Positions 51,172 to 59,909 of a DNA stretch of 64,000 nt are shown in pieces. Both the position numbers and the translations under genes were made by a program. The stretch covers positions 1 to 64,000 of the forward strand of contig JALVXC010000006.1 of the NCBI GenBank assembly GCA_027038275.1, written 5' to 3'. Every line of letters starts with the position of its first letter. The first letter of the stretch is position 1. Source of the stretch: Campylobacteraceae bacterium (GTDB lineage: Bacteria > Campylobacterota > Campylobacteria > Campylobacterales > Sulfurovaceae). The notes under the pieces were generated by a model. That model did not search any database, had not been told where the DNA came from, and saw only the letters and a program-made list of their open reading frames with translations.

Positions 51172-52172
51172 TGAGTAGAGTTTTACCTGCCGAGTGGCAA
51201 AAACAAAGAGCCGTACTAATGTCATTTCCACATAAAAATACAGATTGGAACAGTAACCTAAAGTCAGCACTAGTACCCTTTATACGCATAGCACAAGCCA
51301 TAGCCTATAAGACACCTGTCTATATTATTTGTGACAATAAAGATGAAATTTCATCTCTCTTTTGCTCTACACGTAATATGAGCTTTATAGAGATACCCAC
51401 TAACGATACTTGGATTCGTGACTATGGGTATATTTCTATTGTGGAAAATGGAGAGGTTAAACTGCTTGACTTTACCTTTGATGGTTGGGGTGGGAAGTTT
51501 GAAGCCTCTTTGGACAATGAGGTTAATCGAGTTTTGCACAAAAAAGGATATATGGGCATTACTCCACTAGAGAGTATTGATTTTGTTTTAGAGGGTGGCT
51601 CTATTGAGTCTGATGGTGAGGGGACTATTTTAACTACTTCAAAGTGTCTTTGTAACCCTAATCGTAATGGTGGACTCTCTAAAGAAGAGGTTGAAGAGAG
51701 ATTATCAGAGTATTTAGGAGCTAAAAGGGTTTTGTGGTTAGATTATGGCTATTTAGCAGGAGATGATACCGATAGTCACATAGATACCCTTGCTAGGTTT
51801 GTCTCGAACAATACTATTATGTATGTGCAGTGTTTAGATGAAAATGATGAACACTACGAAGAGTTAAAAAAGATGGAGGATCAACTGAAGAGTTTTAGAA
51901 GAGTTGAGGGTGAACCCTATAGGCTTATTGCTCTGCCTATGCCAACGGCTAAATTTGACAAAGAGGGCAATAGACTACCTGCTACTTATGCAAATTTTTT
52001 AATAACTGATGGGGCATTAATCTATCCTACCTATTCAGTAGATGAAGATAAAAATGTTCATAAAATATTTAAGGATTTTTTTGTAGATAAGGAGATAATT
52101 CCTATAGAATGTAGTCGATTAATAGAGGAGGGGGGAAGTTTACACTGTTCAACTATGCAGATACCATTTTAA
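51171..52172 (+). CDS. aguA: Agmatine deiminase (peptidylarginine deiminase family)
   Basis: NDTWIRDYG, LEGGSIESDGEGTILTTSKCL, DTDSHIDTLARF, GGSLHCSTMQIP. Confidence 0.9.
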   Translation: MSRVLPAEWQKQRAVLMSFPHKNTDWNSNLKSALVPFIRIAQAIAYKTPVYIICDNKDEISSLFCSTRNMSFIEIPTNDTWIRDYGYISIVENGEVKLLDFTFDGWGGKFEASLDNEVNRVLHKKGYMGITPLESIDFVLEGGSIESDGEGTILTTSKCLCNPNRNGGLSKEEVEERLSEYLGAKRVLWLDYGYLAGDDTDSHIDTLARFVSNNTIMYVQCLDENDEHYEELKKMEDQLKSFRRVEGEPYRLIALPMPTAKFDKEGNRLPATYANFLITDGALIYPTYSVDEDKNVHKIFKDFFVDKEIIPIECSRLIEEGGSLHCSTMQIPF

Positions 52173-52200
52173 AATTTTTGAGTTAATTTTTTAATGGTAT
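52161..52200. terminator. Imperfect AT-rich hairpin between convergent genes
   Basis: ataccattttaaaa ... ttttttaatggtat. Confidence 0.45.
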
Positions 52201-52886
52201 TAGCGTCTTTTGCTTCCAAAATTTTGAACCCAATAGACTTGATATGTACTGTTATCATTTTTAACAATAGCGACTCCAACTTCAGTATAGGTAGATTTCA
52301 TAATATTTTCACAGTGACCAGGACTTGCCATCCATGCTCTCATTACTTCATCTAAGGTTCTTTGTCCTCCTGCTATATTTTCTCCAACAGAGTAGTAGTG
52401 AGTATATCCATTTCTTTCAATACGCTCATAGAACTTACTTGGGCGACCATTGCCTGTAATGTCTGAAGCAGTGCCTGAGCCATCATGAGAGAATGTATCA
52501 CTTACTGCTAAATCAATAGCATGTTCTAGTGCAGATGCATGTAGATTTGCATTCCAAACAAGTGAGTGTACAGGGCCAAAAGTTCCTCTGTCGCCACAAG
52601 TGTGCTCAGAAGCACGTTCTTTGTTAATAGCATCAAGTAGAGCTTGTGCATAGAGGTCAAGTTGGTTACTACTATTGTTATCTGTTTGATTACTATTTTG
52701 ATTTATAGAGAAAGCATTAAGTTCACTAAGTGTCTCTTTTTCTCTCTGGGTTAGTTGTCCTATGTTTTGAGAAACAGAATAAGCTACATTGTCTGTTCTT
52801 GTTCCAGATGTACCACCACATCCAATAATAGTTATAAATATTACAAATAGTAAATAATATTTTTTATTTAATATCTCTTTCAACAT
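52200..52886 (-). CDS. CAP-domain (SCP-like) lipoprotein
   Basis: Lipobox IIGCGG; HASALEHAIDLAVSDTFSHDGS, VGENIAGG, WMASPGHCENIM. Confidence 0.88.
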   Translation of the reverse strand: MLKEILNKKYYLLFVIFITIIGCGGTSGTRTDNVAYSVSQNIGQLTQREKETLSELNAFSINQNSNQTDNNSSNQLDLYAQALLDAINKERASEHTCGDRGTFGPVHSLVWNANLHASALEHAIDLAVSDTFSHDGSGTASDITGNGRPSKFYERIERNGYTHYYSVGENIAGGQRTLDEVMRAWMASPGHCENIMKSTYTEVGVAIVKNDNSTYQVYWVQNFGSKRR

Positions 52887-53095
52887 TTTCTATCCTTTCT
52901 CGTTAAACAGAGTATAACAGATTAAAACTTAAAATATTATTTAACATAAAAAATTAATTTTATATATTTTTATGTTTATAATCTTATTTTTTGTTTAATA
53001 ATATTGTAATAATAATATTATTAAGAAAACTCCCTCTACCTCTATAGTATCAATTTTTTTTTAATTATGTTAAAATATTTAAAAAAAGTAGTAAA

Positions 53096-53968
53096 ATGAG
53101 AGTTGCATTAATTCAAAAAAAGTATTATGGTAACACCCAAAAGAATATTAAAAAAACGATTAAATCTATAAAAAAAGCTTCAATAAAGAAAGTTGGTTTA
53201 GTTGTGCTACAAGAGTTGCATCAAAATGAGTATTTTTGTCAAAGTGAAGATGTTAAATTTTTTGATTATGCACAGAATTTTGAAGAAGATGTTAAATTTT
53301 GGTCAAAAGTTGCTAAAGAGTATGGAGTTGTGTTAGTTACCTCTCTGTTTGAAAAGAGAACAGAGGGGCTTTATCATAATACAGCTGTAGTTTTTGATAG
53401 AGATGGAAGTGTTGCAGGAAAGTATAGAAAGATGCACATACCTGATGACCCTGGATTTTATGAGAAGTTCTACTTTACACCAGGGGATTTAGGATTTGAG
53501 CCAATAGAAACTTCTATTGGAAAGTTAGGTGTCTTGGTCTGTTGGGACCAGTGGTATCCAGAGGCTGCACGGCTAATGGCACTAAAAGGGGCAGAGTTGC
53601 TCATCTATCCTACAGCCATAGGTTGGTTTGATGATGACTCAAAAGAGGAGAAGAGTCGACAGCTAGAGAGTTGGATAACTATTCAACGTTCACATGCTAT
53701 TGCTAATGGACTCCCTGTTTTGGCATGTAATCGAGTTGGGTTTGAAAAAGATAGCTCAGGAGTTATGAAAGGTATTCGCTTTTGGGGTAACTCTTTTGTT
53801 TGTGACCCACAAGGGGCAATTTTAGCTCAAGCAGGAGAGAAAAATGAGATTTTGTATGCAGATATTGACATGAGACGCTCTAAAGAGGTTCGAGATATTT
53901 GGCCATTTTTACGTGACCGTCGAATTGACGCTTATGGTAACTTAGTTAAACGTTATTGTGATGAATAG
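53096..53968 (+). CDS. aguB: N-carbamoylputrescine amidase (nitrilase superfamily)
   Basis: KYRKMHIPDDPGFYEKFYFTPGD, VLVCWDQWYPEAARLMALKGAE. Confidence 0.92.
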   Translation: MRVALIQKKYYGNTQKNIKKTIKSIKKASIKKVGLVVLQELHQNEYFCQSEDVKFFDYAQNFEEDVKFWSKVAKEYGVVLVTSLFEKRTEGLYHNTAVVFDRDGSVAGKYRKMHIPDDPGFYEKFYFTPGDLGFEPIETSIGKLGVLVCWDQWYPEAARLMALKGAELLIYPTAIGWFDDDSKEEKSRQLESWITIQRSHAIANGLPVLACNRVGFEKDSSGVMKGIRFWGNSFVCDPQGAILAQAGEKNEILYADIDMRRSKEVRDIWPFLRDRRIDAYGNLVKRYCDE

Positions 53969-54036
53969 ATACTGTAGGGTTATATTTGTTTTAAGTTTAG
54001 TTAAAATAATTATAAAAATATTAGGGAGGATAGTTA

Positions 54037-54516
54037 ATGTATGAAGTTTCAAAAGTAGTTAAAGGTGAAGGGGTTAGTTACAAAAATCCATCTCCAGAGT
54101 TCTATAAGGCTATTGGTGGAGAAGAAGGTATGAGAGCCTTAATGTATGATTTTTATGATATTATCTATGAGAGTGATATTGCTCACTTCTTTCCTCAGGA
54201 TGAAGATGAGTTTGCTAAGGTTAAAGAGAAAAATACTAGATTTTTTATTCAGCTTTGTGGTGGTCCAAAAGTATATGAAGATGAGCTAGAGGGGCGTGAC
54301 CTAAATGAACATATGATTCGGATTCATGATGACTTCTCTATCTATGAAAAGTCTCGTTATGAGTGGTTGGGGTGTATGGAAGAGGCTCTACGTAAAGTTA
54401 AGATAGACCAAGAGATAAAAGATGACTTTTGGTCATATTTAGAAAATTTTTCAAAGCTTACTGTTAATACTTTCTCTGATGGTTCGGTATATTATGCTAA
54501 GTATAATCCAGTTTAA
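54037..54516 (+). CDS. Truncated (group II-like) haemoglobin
   Basis: AIGGEEGMRALMYDFYDIIYES, FFIQLCGGPKVY. Confidence 0.85.
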   Translation: MYEVSKVVKGEGVSYKNPSPEFYKAIGGEEGMRALMYDFYDIIYESDIAHFFPQDEDEFAKVKEKNTRFFIQLCGGPKVYEDELEGRDLNEHMIRIHDDFSIYEKSRYEWLGCMEEALRKVKIDQEIKDDFWSYLENFSKLTVNTFSDGSVYYAKYNPV

Positions 54517-54607
54517 TAGTCCTTTATATAAATTAACTTAAAAACTTAACATCTTTATTAGCTTTTTTTCCCTATACTTAATAAATAATTAACTATAGGA
54601 GAAATAA

Positions 54608-55450
54608 ATGAGTTTTAAAAATATGTTGTTAACAGCAACACTTTGTGGTTTGCTATTGACAGGGTGTGTTAAACAGACTAAGAATGAGATAGAGTATCCA
54701 AAGGATGTTACAACTCCTAAACTATCACCTTATGAACTTAATGTTATTGCTGAGAAAATTTACCAAAATGAGACCTCTGGTAATCCTAAAAATATTATGT
54801 TTTGGTCACCTAATGAAAACTTTGCTTCATTAGGAATAGGTCACTTTATTTGGTATCCAGCAGGAGAGCCAAAACGATTTGATGAGACTTTCCCTGCTAT
54901 GATAGACTACTTTATTGCTAATAAGGTAGAGATTCCAACATGGTTAAAATATGCACGAAAAACTGGTGCTCCATGGAGAGATAAAGCAACCTTTGAACGT
55001 GCAAGAGGAGACAAAGAGTTTCAACAGTTGCAGTACTTGCTATTAAATACAAAAGCTCTACAGACTCAATTTTTCTTTGACCGTCTACATGCTTCTATTC
55101 CTGAGATTGTTAAATATGTTGCTCCACAATATAGAAAACATATTGTCAACAACTATAATGCTTTAGCTGCAACTAGAGGTGGTTGGTATCCATTAATTGA
55201 CTATATTAACTTTAAAGGTAAAGGTATTAAAGCAACCGAACGCTATAACAATCAAGGTTGGGGGCTTCTTCAAGTACTTAAGACTATGAGACCTGTTAAA
55301 GCAGGACCTTATGCTCTAATAGAGTTTTCACGTGCTGCACAAGCTGTTCTTGAGAGACGTGTTAGAAATTCACCACCTCAAAAAAATGAGAAACGTTGGC
55401 TTAAAGGTTGGATAAAACGTACTAGAAGTTATGCTACTCCGATTTTATAA
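54608..55450 (+). CDS. Lipoprotein of unknown function, lysozyme-like fold possible
   Basis: Lipobox LLLTGCV; YQNETSGNPKNIMFWSPNENFASLGIGHFIWY. Confidence 0.6.
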   Translation: MSFKNMLLTATLCGLLLTGCVKQTKNEIEYPKDVTTPKLSPYELNVIAEKIYQNETSGNPKNIMFWSPNENFASLGIGHFIWYPAGEPKRFDETFPAMIDYFIANKVEIPTWLKYARKTGAPWRDKATFERARGDKEFQQLQYLLLNTKALQTQFFFDRLHASIPEIVKYVAPQYRKHIVNNYNALAATRGGWYPLIDYINFKGKGIKATERYNNQGWGLLQVLKTMRPVKAGPYALIEFSRAAQAVLERRVRNSPPQKNEKRWLKGWIKRTRSYATPIL

Positions 55451-55455
55451 TCTAC

Positions 55456-55481
55456 ATGGTATTTTCTTTTGAAAATACCAT
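55456..55481. terminator. Rho-independent-type hairpin, 11-bp stem followed by T-rich tract
   Basis: atggtattttc-tttt-gaaaataccat then taaaattttattttttt. Confidence 0.75.
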
Positions 55482-55488
55482 TAAAATT

Positions 55489-56706
55489 TTATTTTTTTAC
55501 TTCATTTAATATTAACTCAAAAATATTATAATCATTTTTATGATAATAGTGGAGTGTATATCCAAGTTTTTGGGCAATATTTTTAACTATATATAAGCCT
55601 AAACCAAAACCTGGATTTCTCTTTTCCTCTTGGGTAAATGGTTCTAAATAGTACTCTAGTGGATGTTCTAAACTTTTTCCTTTAGAGAGTACTTTAATGC
55701 TATCTTTATTTGTTATAATGGTTGCCTTCTTATCTTCACTATATTTTATAGCATTATCAAGAAGATTTTTTATAGCAAGAGATAATAGTTTTGGGTCAGT
55801 ATTTAGTAACTCATTTTCTGTTTGAATGGTTAAATTCTCTTTATCTAACAGTAGTAGAGAGATACTATCTTTTATAATATCATCTATATTGACTTGATGT
55901 AGATGAGGTTGAAACCCTTGAGTTGTTAAGCGTTCAACATGTGCTAATTCATCAATTAGCTCATTCATTCTCTCAAATGCACGAATAAGTACCTCTTTTG
56001 TTGTTTTGTCCTCTACCATCTCAATAGCAATTCTACCTCTAGTAAGAGGAGTTTTTAGTTCATGCATCATATTTCTCATAAATAGATGTTTTGACTCTAA
56101 AAGGGTACGAATATAGTGAATGGCATTGTCAAAACTTTGAGCAATTTTTCCAATCTCATCATTTGATTTTTGAGTAATTTTAATATTCATATTACCATTA
56201 GCAAACTCTTCAATTTGCCTATTTAACTTTTTAAGAGGAGCAATTTTACGATAAATACCCACATAGAGAAAAGCGAAAAGAAAAATAACAAGAATAGTTG
56301 CTAAAACAATGGTTTGAATACGATTATCTTGTGTTAACTTATCTTGAAGCATAAGGGTTAAGCCATAGCGTTGAAGTGAGATATATTGGTTTTTATCTAG
56401 TATAAAAATTTGAAGTCTTCCAAATTGAGAGCTACTCTCAAAAACAACTTTTCCTTTAGCAAGTTTGAGCAGTTGAAGCTCATTGTTTGAGACAAGCCTT
56501 AGATTTAATCCCTCTAGCTTCTCTCTAGTTACATTTAGTTGAGCAGTTGATAGGAAAAAATTGGCAATATTTTTACGACGGTTTATCTTCTCTTTTTTAT
56601 ATTGTTCTTTATCTACCTTAATAAAGAGAAATAGTGCAGTAAGAATTAGTGTTAAAACTAAAGTAAATAGAGTATTAATAAAAACAGAAACAGAGATATT
56701 TTTCAT
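55489..56706 (-). CDS. Two-component sensor histidine kinase (ArsS-like)
   Basis: HAMP region, FMRNMMHELKTPLTRGRIAIEM H-box, GFGLGLYIVKNIA. Confidence 0.92.
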   Translation of the reverse strand: MKNISVSVFINTLFTLVLTLILTALFLFIKVDKEQYKKEKINRRKNIANFFLSTAQLNVTREKLEGLNLRLVSNNELQLLKLAKGKVVFESSSQFGRLQIFILDKNQYISLQRYGLTLMLQDKLTQDNRIQTIVLATILVIFLFAFLYVGIYRKIAPLKKLNRQIEEFANGNMNIKITQKSNDEIGKIAQSFDNAIHYIRTLLESKHLFMRNMMHELKTPLTRGRIAIEMVEDKTTKEVLIRAFERMNELIDELAHVERLTTQGFQPHLHQVNIDDIIKDSISLLLLDKENLTIQTENELLNTDPKLLSLAIKNLLDNAIKYSEDKKATIITNKDSIKVLSKGKSLEHPLEYYLEPFTQEEKRNPGFGLGLYIVKNIAQKLGYTLHYYHKNDYNIFELILNEVKK

Positions 56707-56715
56707 CTTATATCC

Positions 56716-57396
56716 CTACATTTTTTCTGTCAATAGATATCCAATACCTCGAACTGGTTTAATATAACTACGTGTTGGGTCAATTAGCGCTAGTTTTTGA
56801 CGAATACGAGAGATGATTACATCTATGTTCTTAATAGAAGAGTTATCATCAATATGTTCACTATCATACAGAAGTTGCTCACGTGAGATAGCTGAGTCTC
56901 TATGTTGAATTAAGATAGATAATATATCAAATTCAGCCGCTGTTAGTTCAAGTAAAATATCTTTAAATATAATATGTCGAGCATCGGTATTTAGCTCAAA
57001 TAGTGAACTCTTCTCTTTTTTTGTATTATCTAAAGATTGTGTTCGTCGTAAAATAGTTTTAATACGAGTTACCAACTCTCTTGGGTCATAAGGTTTAGGC
57101 ATATAGTCATCAGCTCCACGCTCCATGGCAATTACTTTATCGGTAATATCATCACGAGCAGATGAAACTATAATTGGAATAGAGGAGTTTTTTCGTATCT
57201 TAGGAATAACCTCTAGCCCATCAATTCCTGGTAGTGTTAAATCTAAAATAAGCAGGTCAAAATTATCTTGGGTTAACATAGATAGACCCATGTATGGTTC
57301 TTCTGCTGAACTTACAGAGATATCAAATTTATTAAGGTACTCAGTAAGAATTTGAGCAATTTCGTAGTCATCTTCTATCATTAGTATTTTAATAAT
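56716..57396 (-). CDS. OmpR-family response regulator; start possibly ATT at 57396 (the track ORF begins at ATG 57381)
   Basis: LLILDLTLPGIDGLEVI receiver, winged-helix C-terminus; upstream codons extend beta-1 to IIKILMIEDD. Confidence 0.85.
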   Translation of the reverse strand: MIKILMIEDDYEIAQILTEYLNKFDISVSSAEEPYMGLSMLTQDNFDLLILDLTLPGIDGLEVIPKIRKNSSIPIIVSSARDDITDKVIAMERGADDYMPKPYDPRELVTRIKTILRRTQSLDNTKKEKSSLFELNTDARHIIFKDILLELTAAEFDILSILIQHRDSAISREQLLYDSEHIDDNSSIKNIDVIISRIRQKLALIDPTRSYIKPVRGIGYLLTEKM

Positions 57397-57472
57397 AATA
57401 AATCCTTAATTTTAAAGTAAGTAATAATATCATTTTGAAGAGGTAAAAATCAAGAGGTAAGCGTTAAAACTA

Positions 57473-57587
57473 TCTTCAGCATTGTCCACGAGGGCTATTA
57501 CAAAGGAGGTCTAAATATGTTCTATCAAGGGAGTATATTTCAAAGGAGTTCAATTACATACTTACTACTCGTGAACAATGCTGAAGA
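57473..57587. repeat. Imperfect inverted repeat (20-nt arms, 75-nt spacer)
   Basis: tcttcagcattgtccacgag (57473-57492) vs ctcgtgaacaatgctgaaga (57568-57587), one mismatch. Confidence 0.8.
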
Positions 57588-57603
57588 CATTTACTTGTCT
57601 TAA
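57517..57603 (+). CDS. Candidate 28-aa small ORF, MFYQGSIFQRSSITYLLLVNNAEDIYLS
   Basis: ATG preceded at good spacing by a near-perfect SD, aaaggaggt. Confidence 0.4.
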   Translation: MFYQGSIFQRSSITYLLLVNNAEDIYLS

Positions 57604-57707
57604 TGTAATTATAATCTAATAGGATTAATCATCAAACAACGAATAATTAATGAATAGTTAATAGCTTATCATGATATAATTATGTTTTATAATATAAAAG
57701 GATATAC

Positions 57708-58553
57708 ATGGAGTATTGGAACCATATATATGAACATTTTAATCCTGTTGCCTTAGATTTAGGTTTTATATCGGTACATTGGTATGGCATTATGTATATC
57801 TCTGCACTTTTAACTGCTTTATGGTTTGCAAAGTGGATTGTAAAAAGAGACAATATGTCTATTAGTGAAGAGATACTTGATAACTACTTTATCTGGATTG
57901 AGATAGGTATTATTTTAGGTGCTAGGATTTGGTATATCCTTTTTTATGACCCAAATACTTCATACTATCTTTTACACCCATGGCAAATCTTTAACCCTTT
58001 TCAAAATGGTGAGTTCATAGGTATTAGAGGAATGAGTTATCATGGTGCTGTTGTAGGGGCTACTATATCCTCTTACCTTTTTTCACGTAGATACCCTGGT
58101 ATAATCTATAAAATTTTAGATGTTGTTGCTCTTGCTGTGCCCGTTGGTTTTGTCTTTGGACGTATTGGAAACTTTTTAAATCAAGAGTTGGTAGGTCGTG
58201 TAACTGATGTTCCATGGGGAATATATGTTCAAGACCCAATCTCTCATGAGATAGTTTTACGCCACCCTTCTCAACTCTATGAGGGCTTTTTAGAGGGAAT
58301 TGTAATAGCTATTTTAATTTATCTGTACCGAAATCATAGAAAGTTTGATGGAGCTTTAATTGCTATTTATGGGGTGATGTATGGAACAGCCCGTTTTATA
58401 GTAGAGTTTTGGCGAGAAGCTGATGTTCAGTTAGGTTATTACGATGGTTGGATAACTATGGGACAGATTCAAAGTTTGGTCATGATAGCCCTCTCGATAG
58501 TTTTTTATTTTTTCCTTAAAAAGCATTCGACACCAAGAGGGAATAAAAATTAG
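57708..58553 (+). CDS. lgt: Prolipoprotein diacylglyceryl transferase
   Basis: GFVFGRIGNFLNQELVGR; HPSQLYEGFLEG. Confidence 0.97.
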   Translation: MEYWNHIYEHFNPVALDLGFISVHWYGIMYISALLTALWFAKWIVKRDNMSISEEILDNYFIWIEIGIILGARIWYILFYDPNTSYYLLHPWQIFNPFQNGEFIGIRGMSYHGAVVGATISSYLFSRRYPGIIYKILDVVALAVPVGFVFGRIGNFLNQELVGRVTDVPWGIYVQDPISHEIVLRHPSQLYEGFLEGIVIAILIYLYRNHRKFDGALIAIYGVMYGTARFIVEFWREADVQLGYYDGWITMGQIQSLVMIALSIVFYFFLKKHSTPRGNKN

Positions 58554-58657
58554 AAATGTGTTAACATTCTATTTTGAATAAAATATCTTAACTTCTTCGC
58601 CATTGGTGATGGTGATTGAAGTAATAAGTATACAGCTGTAGTTGAAATCCTTTTCAT
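58550..58657 (-). CDS. Candidate 35-aa small ORF, MKRISTTAVYLLLQSPSPMAKKLRYFIQNRMLTHF
   Basis: ATG preceded by the SD ataggag; ends just inside the 3' end of lgt. Confidence 0.4.
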   Translation of the reverse strand: MKRISTTAVYLLLQSPSPMAKKLRYFIQNRMLTHF

Positions 58658-58834
58658 AATTTTTTCTCCTATAAAGTTCCTTTGTAACAGAATTGTAATA
58701 TATAAGTTAGTATTAAATATGAAAAAAATATTAAAAAAATATTATAATATTTATTAACATAAATTATTATATATTGTGTAATTTAAAAAATGTTATGATT
58801 CTATTTTTATTTTATATATAACTAGGAGTTAATT

Positions 58835-59596
58835 TTGAAAAGATTAAATATAGTATTGGCTACAACAGTAGCTATAGGTAGTTTGGCATATGGAGGGGGA
58901 GATATTTTACCACCTGCTATTGAACATGAAGAGGTATATGTTCCTGTAGAACCTGCTACAGAGATAGTTCAACCTGTTATTGCACCTCAACCACAACCAG
59001 TTGTTGTACCTGAACCTCAACCAGTAGTAGTACCTACTACACCTACACCCATTCCTGTTCCTGTAAAACCTATTACCAATATTGCACCATTAGGACTCTA
59101 TGTAGCTTTAGGATTAACAGCTGCACAATATGAACCAAGTTGTGGATGTAAAGGGAAAGGAGATATTGATAAAACAGCAGGTATTTCAGGACGAGTTGGT
59201 TATGACTTTAATCAGTTTGTTGGTGTTGAAGCAAGGGGCATTAGAACCAATTGGAAGTCAGGTGGTGGTAAGTTTAAACACTACGGTGCTTTCCTAAAGC
59301 CTATGTATCCAATAAGTAAAAATGCTAATATTTATGGGTTAGCAGGTATAGCAAAAACAAAAACAGCAGGTGGTGGTAGACAACTAACCGATGCAAGTGG
59401 ATTTGCTTGGGGTGCAGGGGTAGAGTATGACCTTGGTAGGGACCAAGCTAAAGAGGGTAGATACTCAAGAACCTTCGATGGTTATGGTGACCAAGAGGGT
59501 GGTTGGGGACTCTTTGCTGATTATGAAAGGTTACTTCAAAAGTCAGGCTCTCCAGATTTAGATGCCGTAAGTGCAGGTATTACTTACGATTTTTAA
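58835..59596 (+). CDS. OmpA/opacity-type outer-membrane beta-barrel protein with Pro-rich linker
   Basis: Signal peptide; PQPQPVVVPEPQPVVVPTTPTPIPVPVKP; C-terminal ISAGITYDF-type strand. Confidence 0.8.
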   Translation: MKRLNIVLATTVAIGSLAYGGGDILPPAIEHEEVYVPVEPATEIVQPVIAPQPQPVVVPEPQPVVVPTTPTPIPVPVKPITNIAPLGLYVALGLTAAQYEPSCGCKGKGDIDKTAGISGRVGYDFNQFVGVEARGIRTNWKSGGGKFKHYGAFLKPMYPISKNANIYGLAGIAKTKTAGGGRQLTDASGFAWGAGVEYDLGRDQAKEGRYSRTFDGYGDQEGGWGLFADYERLLQKSGSPDLDAVSAGITYDF

Positions 59597-59607
59597 AATT
59601 ATTAATC

Positions 59608-59909
59608 GTTTGTAGAGTAAGTATACCCATTCCAGACCATAATACACCATAACAGCAATACAAAAACGGTGCAATTGCTAGGCAAAAAGTTGTAGGAGCT
59701 ACTAGTAGCTTCAAAACTTTTTAACGACGCAAGTGTGCTGTTTTTGTATTGCCCTTTGGGTAAACTAGAAAGAGGCAATCTGCAAAGCATCTATTTTTCA
59801 CTTTAGCTACGGCTAGAGTTTCAAAATAGCTACTTCACATCTTACCTCTTTCTAGTTTACTGTTATGGTGTATTATGGTCTGGAATGGGTATAGAGTTGC
59901 TCTACAAAC
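59608..59909. repeat. ~300-bp compound palindrome predicted to fold as a three-way junction
   Basis: Outer arms 59622-59655/59860-59893 (34 nt perfect) plus 59608-59617/59900-59909 (10 nt perfect); inner hairpin 1 arms 59656-59667/59740-59751; inner hairpin 2 arms 59760-59775/59845-59860. Confidence 0.9.

Noticed and set aside
59602-59790. 62-aa minus-strand ORF
   Set aside because: Lies in the compound palindrome; its reading frame is explained by the structured repeat.
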